Assembly (NCBI GenBank): GCA_947627465.1
Contig: CANQWD010000023.1
Location: 1-45,986 of the forward strand
DNA: 45,986 bases
Origin: an uncultured Clostridia bacterium
GTDB taxonomy: Bacteria > Bacillota > Clostridia > Oscillospirales > Ruminococcaceae
Direction of reading: 5' to 3'
Part shown: one piece after another, positions 41,157-45,986 of the stretch
Position numbering within the stretch: position 1 is the stretch's first letter
How the letters are laid out: the number at the start of each line of letters is the position of its first letter
The notes under the pieces: generated by a model
Seen by the model: the letters and a program-made list of their open reading frames with translations, nothing else
The model's database searches: none
Told to the model about the DNA's origin: nothing
Program-made: the position numbers and the translations under genes

Positions 41157-42520
41157 ACGCTAAAATTCAAGAGTACATCGGTTCTGTGGAAGAAGAAATA
41201 ATACAAGACCTTGCGGATTTGGTTGCAATTCCAAGCGTCAAGGACGAACCGCGCGGTTCGGCGCTGTTTGGTGAAGAACCTAAACGCGCTCTTTTGAAGA
41301 TGAAAGAAATATGCGATGAAATGGGCTTTAAGACCACGGTTTACGATAACGCGGTGCTGTGTGCGGATTATTGTCCGAACGGCGAATCTCCAGAGCTTGG
41401 AATACTTGCTCATCTTGACGTCGTACCCGCGCAAACGGAAAACTGGAGTACAAACCCTTTTCTGCTTACAGAAAAAAACGGCGTTTTGTACGGCAGAGGA
41501 GTTATCGACGATAAAGGTCCCGCTGTGGCGGCGCTTTGGGCGTTAAACGCCGTTAAAGAATTGAAACTTCCGCTCAATAAAGGCGTTCGGTTGATTTTCG
41601 GAACGGACGAGGAAAACGGCTCCGCCGATCTTGAGATATACAAAAAACATGATAAATTCCCGAAGAACGTGTTTACTCCCGACGGCTCTTTTCCCGTGAT
41701 AAATATTGAAAAGGGAATGCTGCGCTTGAAATTCAGCGGAAACACGGGCAGCAATTATATGGAGTTCCGCGGCGGCAATATCCCCAACGCCGTTGCTGAT
41801 AAGGCAAAGGCGATAATTCGCAAGGTTTCCGCCGATAAAGCCCGCGCGGCGATCTCCGAAGACTTTGAGGGTAAGTTTATCGTAACCGAGCGCGGCGACA
41901 ATATTTTCATATCCTGTGACGGAAAAGCGGCGCACGCTTCAACTCCCGAAAACGGCGTGAATGCGGTAACGGCGCTGTTATCGCTTATAAACCGCTTGAC
42001 GGACGAACCGGGGCTTCAAGGAATAGGAAAGCTGTTCCCGTTTGGGGAAACGGACGGAACTTCTCTCGGTTTGAAGTGTTCCGATGAAAGCGGCGCGCTT
42101 ACCTGCGTGCTCAGTACGTTGGCTATCATGCCGTCGGGCGAGTGCGAGGGTACGGTGGATATACGGTTCCCGACTTGTATCGATCTGCAAACTGTTCAAA
42201 ATAAGGTCTGCTCACTGTTGGAGAGCCACAAACTCAAGTGCGAAGTCATTCTCGGAGACGAGCCGCATGTCGTATCTAAGGACAGCGAGTTTGTAAGGAA
42301 GCTGCTTAAGGTCTATGAGGAAATCGAGGGTGAAAAGGGTGAGTGTATAGCGATAGGCGGCGGCACATACGTTCACAATATTGAGGGTGGCGTGGCATTT
42401 GGCGCGGAACGCGGAGATACCGATTATCACATGCACGGAGATAATGAGTTCATCACTAAAGAGGAGCTTTTAAAGGACGCCGTACTGTTCGCACACGCAA
42501 TTGCGGAGATCTGCGGATGA
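41153..42520 (+). CDS. pepV: PepV-like M20 family dipeptidase
   Basis: A 455-residue zinc dipeptidase of the M20 family. Metal ligands and catalytic residues: H87 and D89 in LAHLDVVPA, D119/D120 in GRGVIDDKGP, E153/E154 in GTDEENGS, and a C-terminal histidine in GDTDYHMHGDNEF. The lid domain lies around residues 185-320. The ATG overlaps the murC stop by four bases. PepV cleaves dipeptides with unusual N-terminal residues; a role in wall-peptide recycling is possible but inferred from the neighbour. Confidence 0.9.
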   Translation: MNAKIQEYIGSVEEEIIQDLADLVAIPSVKDEPRGSALFGEEPKRALLKMKEICDEMGFKTTVYDNAVLCADYCPNGESPELGILAHLDVVPAQTENWSTNPFLLTEKNGVLYGRGVIDDKGPAVAALWALNAVKELKLPLNKGVRLIFGTDEENGSADLEIYKKHDKFPKNVFTPDGSFPVINIEKGMLRLKFSGNTGSNYMEFRGGNIPNAVADKAKAIIRKVSADKARAAISEDFEGKFIVTERGDNIFISCDGKAAHASTPENGVNAVTALLSLINRLTDEPGLQGIGKLFPFGETDGTSLGLKCSDESGALTCVLSTLAIMPSGECEGTVDIRFPTCIDLQTVQNKVCSLLESHKLKCEVILGDEPHVVSKDSEFVRKLLKVYEEIEGEKGECIAIGGGTYVHNIEGGVAFGAERGDTDYHMHGDNEFITKEELLKDAVLFAHAIAEICG

Positions 42521-42548
42521 TCGTAATGAATTTGTAATAAAATCGTAA
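42521..42548 (+). promoter_or_regulatory. Phased TNGTAA operator upstream of the VanY-type gene
   Basis: TCGTAA (42521), TTGTAA (42532) and TCGTAA (42543) are 11 bp apart and end 11 bp before the -35. Their starts lie 62, 51 and 40 bp upstream of the -10, the same distances as the boxes at 10156, 10167 and 10178 for the 10251 promoter. Confidence 0.65.
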
Positions 42549-42559
42549 GATGTTTTTTA

Positions 42560-42588
42560 TTGACTTTTCACCAAAATTATGCTAAAAT
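42560..42588 (+). promoter_or_regulatory. Promoter of the VanY-type gene
   Basis: TTGACT (42560-42565), 17-bp spacer, TAAAAT (42583-42588) with an extended TG (42580-42581). The leader to the ATG at 42834 is about 240 nt and includes the inverted-repeat element. Confidence 0.8.
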
Positions 42589-42604
42589 TATTAAGGAACG
42601 TATA

Positions 42605-42752
42605 AGAGCCTGTTTAGTATCTCAACGTGCGGAGATCCGCCCGATGACGGCAATTTTTCGCAGGAATACTTTATGTATTTCAAGAAAAATTGACTAAATT
42701 GGGCGGAAAATATGCAAGCGAGATGCGTGCGGGGAGATACTGAACAGGCTCT
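42605..42752. repeat. MITE-like inverted-repeat element
   Basis: A 148-bp element whose 19-bp ends (42605-42623 and 42734-42752) are complementary with one mismatch; outer sequence AGAGCCTGTT/AACAGGCTCT. Inside, CCGCCC pairs with GGGCGG, CAATTTTTC with GAAAAATTG, and GGAATAC with GTATTTC at the tip, so the whole unit folds into one long hairpin. TAAGA occurs at both outer edges (42603, 42752) and overlaps the arms, so a target duplication is not certain. No transposase is present. It lies within the leader of the VanY-type gene. Confidence 0.6.
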
Positions 42753-42833
42753 AAGAACAAGTTCTAAAATCCGCCTTTTTCACTGATTACGCGGAAGATT
42801 TATGCAAATTGATACAAAATTGGGGGAAGTTAA

Positions 42834-44048
42834 ATGAAAAGAAAAATCGCGGCGATATCTATTATTGCGGCAATGCTCTTGAGCGGATGCCAAGAAGTTC
42901 AAGATACCTCGGCTGACGTTTCCGAAACGTCAAATTCCGAGAGCACAACAAATTCAATAAATTCGGCTGACTTGTCAACAGCTGCGCAGTCAACAAAAAC
43001 GCCGGAGCAGTCGGAAAGCGGCGGTGCGCCGACTGTAATAGCTCCGAATTTTAAAAGTTCCGCGCCCGAAAAAGAAAGCGTACCCGAGGTTGAGGACAGC
43101 GTTCCACAAGTAGAGGAAAGTGTTCCCGATAATTCCGATGTAAGTTTTGAAAATTCCAAACCGTCAAGTTTGCCTGTAAATAACACCGTTGTAGAAAACG
43201 GTGAAACGCGGACTGTCGCGAGCGGTGAAACGCTTGAAATAGCGGAAGGTGAGAGTTTGGAGGTCGAAGGCGAACTGATCGTCGAAAGCGGCGCTGTTTT
43301 GAATGTTTTAAACGGCGGTGAGCTTTTCGTTGAGTCTAACGTGAAGCTTGAAGGCGACATTGTGCTGTCCGAAGGCGGCAAGCTTACGATGACACATGAT
43401 ACTGCGAAAATTGAGGGCGCGGGCAGTGTTGTTGTAAAGAAAGATTTTGAACAGGTCAATTGTGAGCGCGGCTTTATAAACGCTCATATTGCTCCGCCCG
43501 AGCGCGTTGTCGGCGAGGACGGCGCAACGTATGTCGGCGGTATAGTTATCGCGAACAAGGCGATAACGCTTCCGCCCGAATACGGCAGTGATCTTTCGCT
43601 TGACGAGGTTTATCCGGAGGTCAGCGCCGCGCTTGATGAAATGAATGCGGCTTCCGAGCATCAGTATGTGAATAAGTCCGGTTATCGTTCGTATTACGAT
43701 CAGCAGGCGATTTTTCAGAACTACTGCGATATGTACGGCTATGACGAAGCGGATACGTTTTCTTCGCAGGCGGGACACAGTGAACACCAAACCGGGCTTA
43801 CGATGGATTTGGACGCGTTTGAGGAAAGCTACGGCGATACCCCCGAGGGCATTTGGCTTGCCAATAACTGCTGGAAATACGGTTTTATAATCCGTTATCC
43901 CAAGGGTAAAGAGGATATCACGGGCTATACATACGAGCCGTGGCACGTGCGTTATCTCGGTAAGAGCACAGCGAAGCTCGTTTTTTACAGCGGTCTTACG
44001 CTGGAGGAATTTCTGGACATAGAGGGCGGCACGACCGTTATTGATTGA
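42834..44048 (+). CDS. VanY-type D,D-carboxypeptidase lipoprotein
   Basis: A 404-residue lipoprotein. Signal peptide with lipobox LLSGC (acylated C19), a Ser/Glu/Pro-rich linker to about residue 110, a repetitive beta-like part (GETLEIAEGESLEVEGE, ESGAVLNVLNGGELFVES) to about 200, and a C-terminal VanY/M15 zinc peptidase domain with SGYRSYYDQQAIF, GHSEHQTGLTMD (H318, D325) and EPWHVRY (H371). It removes the terminal D-Ala of peptidoglycan stem peptides outside the cell. The gene is alone between a regulated promoter and a terminator. Its role beside Ddl and MurC in wall turnover follows from the family. Confidence 0.92.
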   Translation: MKRKIAAISIIAAMLLSGCQEVQDTSADVSETSNSESTTNSINSADLSTAAQSTKTPEQSESGGAPTVIAPNFKSSAPEKESVPEVEDSVPQVEESVPDNSDVSFENSKPSSLPVNNTVVENGETRTVASGETLEIAEGESLEVEGELIVESGAVLNVLNGGELFVESNVKLEGDIVLSEGGKLTMTHDTAKIEGAGSVVVKKDFEQVNCERGFINAHIAPPERVVGEDGATYVGGIVIANKAITLPPEYGSDLSLDEVYPEVSAALDEMNAASEHQYVNKSGYRSYYDQQAIFQNYCDMYGYDEADTFSSQAGHSEHQTGLTMDLDAFEESYGDTPEGIWLANNCWKYGFIIRYPKGKEDITGYTYEPWHVRYLGKSTAKLVFYSGLTLEEFLDIEGGTTVID

Positions 44049-44054
44049 ATATTG

Positions 44055-44080
44055 ATTTCCTCCGCTGCGGCGGGGGAAAT
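44055..44080 (+). terminator. Intrinsic terminator after the VanY-type gene
   Basis: ATTTCCTCCGC (44055-44065) pairs with GCGGGGGAAAT (44070-44080), one G-U wobble, 4-nt loop, followed by TTGTTTT. Confidence 0.8.
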
Positions 44081-44098
44081 TTGTTTTATAATCGTTTG

Positions 44099-44123
44099 AA
44101 TATTACTTAATTTAAGTAATGTT
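44099..44123. promoter_or_regulatory. Palindrome between terminator and last promoter
   Basis: ATTACTTAA (44102-44110) and TTAAGTAAT (44112-44120) are perfect 9-bp arms about a single T; the match extends to 12 bp with one wobble. It lies about 75 bp upstream of the -35 at 44196 and may be an operator. A second palindrome, TTTGTATACAAA, follows at 44137-44148. Confidence 0.4.
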
Positions 44124-44195
44124 GATAATAAAGGGATTTGTATACAAAAACAACATAGTGTTTTGCATTGATTTGTAGAAAATCAACAAAAACTC

Positions 44196-44224
44196 TTGAC
44201 ACGCTCATTTTTTTAAGTTATAAT
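44196..44224 (+). promoter_or_regulatory. Consensus sigma-A promoter of the last gene
   Basis: TTGACA (44196-44201), 17-bp spacer, TATAAT (44219-44224). ATTACAG-ATG-CTGTAAT, a perfect 7-bp inverted repeat at 44226-44242, overlaps the expected transcription start and could be an operator or a 5' hairpin. The leader is about 100 nt. Confidence 0.85.
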
Positions 44225-44331
44225 TATTACAGATGCTGTAATGAGTGGGATAAGTATATCTATCGTTCAGCTTTAATGGTGATGTACGAACTATAAACGG
44301 CGTCATCATAAACCGTAAAGGAGTTTTTGCT

Positions 44332-45986
44332 ATGTCTGATTTAGTCAATGAAATGCTGGGCAGATTTGTCAATCTTGCACAGGAGGAAAAGCAGATCGCA
44401 GCCGATATGGACGCGGCTTATAAGGAGTACAACGAATACTGCGCCGATTCGGAAAAGGACTTAAATAAAAAAATAAACGAAATTCACGAAAAGATGGATA
44501 AACTGAACTATTTCGTGGATTATGCTCGTGAACACGCCAATGCTTCGGAACTTGAAGAAGCCACCGCTCCGTTTGATACTTCCGAGGGCGCCTTGGAAAG
44601 CATTCGTCAGACCATAAAGCTTGATTCGCATAACGACAGCAACGCCGAGTCGCTTTACATAAAGGCAACCGGAAAGAAGCTTTGGTATGAGCAGGAGATC
44701 GAGCGCGCACGTCAGCTCATTGAGGGAAGCAAAGTACAGGCAAAGCGGCAATACGACAGTACTGTCGCTAAAATCAACGTTCGTAAGGACGAGCATTTTG
44801 AAAGAGTTCGCGATTATGTTCAGTCTCGTGATTTTTCTGAATATCTAAAAATGCTCGTGTTTGATAAATCCGCCTTTAACAGCCCCGGAACCGTTAATTT
44901 AAACGATGACGGATACGTCAGCTTGGGGCAGCGCCGCGTTAAGCTTTCTGTGCCCATGGAGATCGAGCAGGATCTGGTTTTAAGCTCCAACGGTGAATAT
45001 AACGCCGCCGCGAGAACTGTTGGCGCGCCTTTCCGCATATCGTCAAAAAAAGGCTGCGTGCTCTTTTTGGAGCATGATGAACGCAATAATCAATATCTTT
45101 TAGGCGGAATTCAGCGCTTGCTGCTGAACTTTATTAAGTATTTTGGAGAAAATCTTACTTCGGTCATTTTCTGTGAACCCGAAAATTTCAACGTTGAGAG
45201 CTTGGGAAATATCTCCGCGCTCGGTAAGGGAATTAACCCGTTTATCACCGTTCCGAAAACCATGGGCGAGATCGAGGACAAAATCAAAAAACTTTTGTCA
45301 AAAACAGAGTCCGCGCCCACGCCCGATAAGGTGTCGCGCATTTTGGTGCTGCAAAATTTTCCCGAGATGTATTCCGAAGACGTCGTTTCAAATATCGAGA
45401 AGCTCTGCAAAAAAGCCGAAAACAGCGGTTTGCTGGTTGTTTTGACGCACAGCGTTTCCAATCAGGCAACGCCTGTAGAAACCGAGATACGCGGTATGGC
45501 AGAGGTCGTCCGCAGCAGAAACGGCGGATTTTGGGTCGAGAAACTGCATGAGAGCCTGTTTTGGTACTCCGCACCCTCCGATCTTTCCGATGAAGTTAGA
45601 AGAGTTTACGTAGAAAAACGCCGTCAGGACGCGGTAAAAGCCGCACAGGAGTTGGAGCCTGTTTCCGAGCCGAAGCCCGTCAATGAGCCGGAACCCGTTT
45701 CCGTGCCGGATATTCCCGCGACTGAAAATACTTCGTCAAATGATGAGTTTGCGGCGTTCAACAATTTTATGAACTCGTCTGCTCTTGACAGCTCTGCATT
45801 TACAGCGGTCAAGCATGAAGAACCCGAGCCTGTTGATAATTTGCAGCCAACGGCAATTTTCGACGAGCCGCAGCCCGCAGAGGATATGTCGACGGTGGAA
45901 TCTTTTGACGAGCCGCAGCCCGCAGAGGATATGTCAACAATGGAATCTTTCGAGGAGCCGCAGCCCGCAGAGGATATGTCAACAAT
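44332..45986 (+). CDS. Large FtsK/SpoIIIE-associated-type protein, 5' part
   Basis: The frame stays open from ATG 44332 (AAAGGAG 8 bp upstream) to the window end, over 551 codons. Residues 1-165 are charged and helical, likely coiled coil. A beta-rich part follows (SLGQRRVKLSVPMEIE, VGAPFRISSKKGCVLFLEHD), then GGIQRLLLNFIKYFGENLTSVIFCEPE and SRILVLQNFPEMYSEDVV ... SGLLVVLTHSV. This order resembles the degenerate ATPase region ahead of the motor domain in large FtsK/SpoIIIE-like proteins; the canonical Walker motifs are not in the part seen. From about residue 440 it becomes Pro/Glu-rich and ends in a 15-residue tandem repeat. The motor-domain prediction is inference. Confidence 0.7.
   Translation, partial: MSDLVNEMLGRFVNLAQEEKQIAADMDAAYKEYNEYCADSEKDLNKKINEIHEKMDKLNYFVDYAREHANASELEEATAPFDTSEGALESIRQTIKLDSHNDSNAESLYIKATGKKLWYEQEIERARQLIEGSKVQAKRQYDSTVAKINVRKDEHFERVRDYVQSRDFSEYLKMLVFDKSAFNSPGTVNLNDDGYVSLGQRRVKLSVPMEIEQDLVLSSNGEYNAAARTVGAPFRISSKKGCVLFLEHDERNNQYLLGGIQRLLLNFIKYFGENLTSVIFCEPENFNVESLGNISALGKGINPFITVPKTMGEIEDKIKKLLSKTESAPTPDKVSRILVLQNFPEMYSEDVVSNIEKLCKKAENSGLLVVLTHSVSNQATPVETEIRGMAEVVRSRNGGFWVEKLHESLFWYSAPSDLSDEVRRVYVEKRRQDAVKAAQELEPVSEPKPVNEPEPVSVPDIPATENTSSNDEFAAFNNFMNSSALDSSAFTAVKHEEPEPVDNLQPTAIFDEPQPAEDMSTVESFDEPQPAEDMSTMESFEEPQPAEDMST
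45862..45986 (+). repeat. 45-bp in-frame tandem repeat, cut by the window end
   Basis: Units start at 45862, 45907 and 45952; each encodes (D/E)EPQPAEDMST(V/M)ESF, 15 residues. The copies differ at only a few bases, which indicates recent expansion. The third copy is cut by the end of the window, so the total number is unknown. Confidence 0.85.

Noticed and set aside
1-45986. CRISPR arrays, tRNA/rRNA genes, prophage or IS transposase genes
   Set aside because: No regularly spaced direct repeats with unique spacers, no cloverleaf or rRNA-like sequence and no transposase or phage structural protein was recognised by reading; a tRNA scan or profile search could still find something I missed.

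Overview
The window reads as a chromosomal segment of a low-to-medium GC Gram-positive anaerobe in class Clostridia, most likely from the Ruminococcaceae/Oscillospiraceae side. The evidence is the Firmicutes gene order miaB-ylbF-mutS-mutL ... miaA-hfq and ylmE-sepF-ylmH-divIVA-ileS-lspA, together with spoVG, rubrerythrin, a split transketolase, strong AGGAGG ribosome sites and TTGACA-17-TATAAT promoters. The species assignment is inference. Nearly all genes lie on the + strand; only rubrerythrin, galE and spoVG are on the - strand. I see no rRNA, tRNA, CRISPR array or transposase gene.

Region 1 (1-5547) is tRNA modification and mismatch repair: a 5'-truncated miaB, a YlbF-family protein with a cysteine-rich tail, mutS and an endonuclease-type mutL. 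Region 2 (5547-12600) is accessory and separates mutSL from miaA-hfq. It holds two small coupled genes, an RtcB RNA ligase, an AraC-type regulator, a run of small proteins (unknown, VOC, TfoX-like, unknown), and two related exported membrane proteins flanking a GyrI-like protein, each with its own promoter. Region 3 (12613-22714) is the miaA-hfq, cell-division and translation block: a HlyD-like envelope protein, yggS, sepF, ylmH, divIVA, ileS, lspA and an RluD-type pseudouridine synthase.

Region 4 (22707-30664) mixes metabolism with unknowns: an LRR protein, a HAD phosphatase, two unrecognised acidic proteins, split transketolase, a zeta-toxin-like kinase overlapping a deformylase-like gene, an XRE-type membrane regulator and a low-complexity membrane protein. 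Region 5 (30737-44048) is largely envelope biogenesis: galE with rubrerythrin, ddl-DUF1934-argS, a YfhO-type membrane protein, a NUDIX hydrolase, spoVG, murC, a PepV-like peptidase and a VanY-type D,D-carboxypeptidase lipoprotein. Region 6 (44332 to the end) is the 5' part of a large protein whose layout resembles the region ahead of FtsK/SpoIIIE-type motor domains; it leaves the window inside a 15-residue tandem repeat.

The most interesting regulatory signal is shared by two distant envelope genes (10251 and 42834). Both promoters carry TNGTAA hexamers spaced 11 bp apart, at exactly 40, 51 and 62 bp upstream of the -10 hexamer. This is the geometry of an OmpR/PhoB-family response-regulator site and suggests a small envelope regulon. 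A 148-bp MITE-like inverted-repeat element sits in the leader of the second of these genes.
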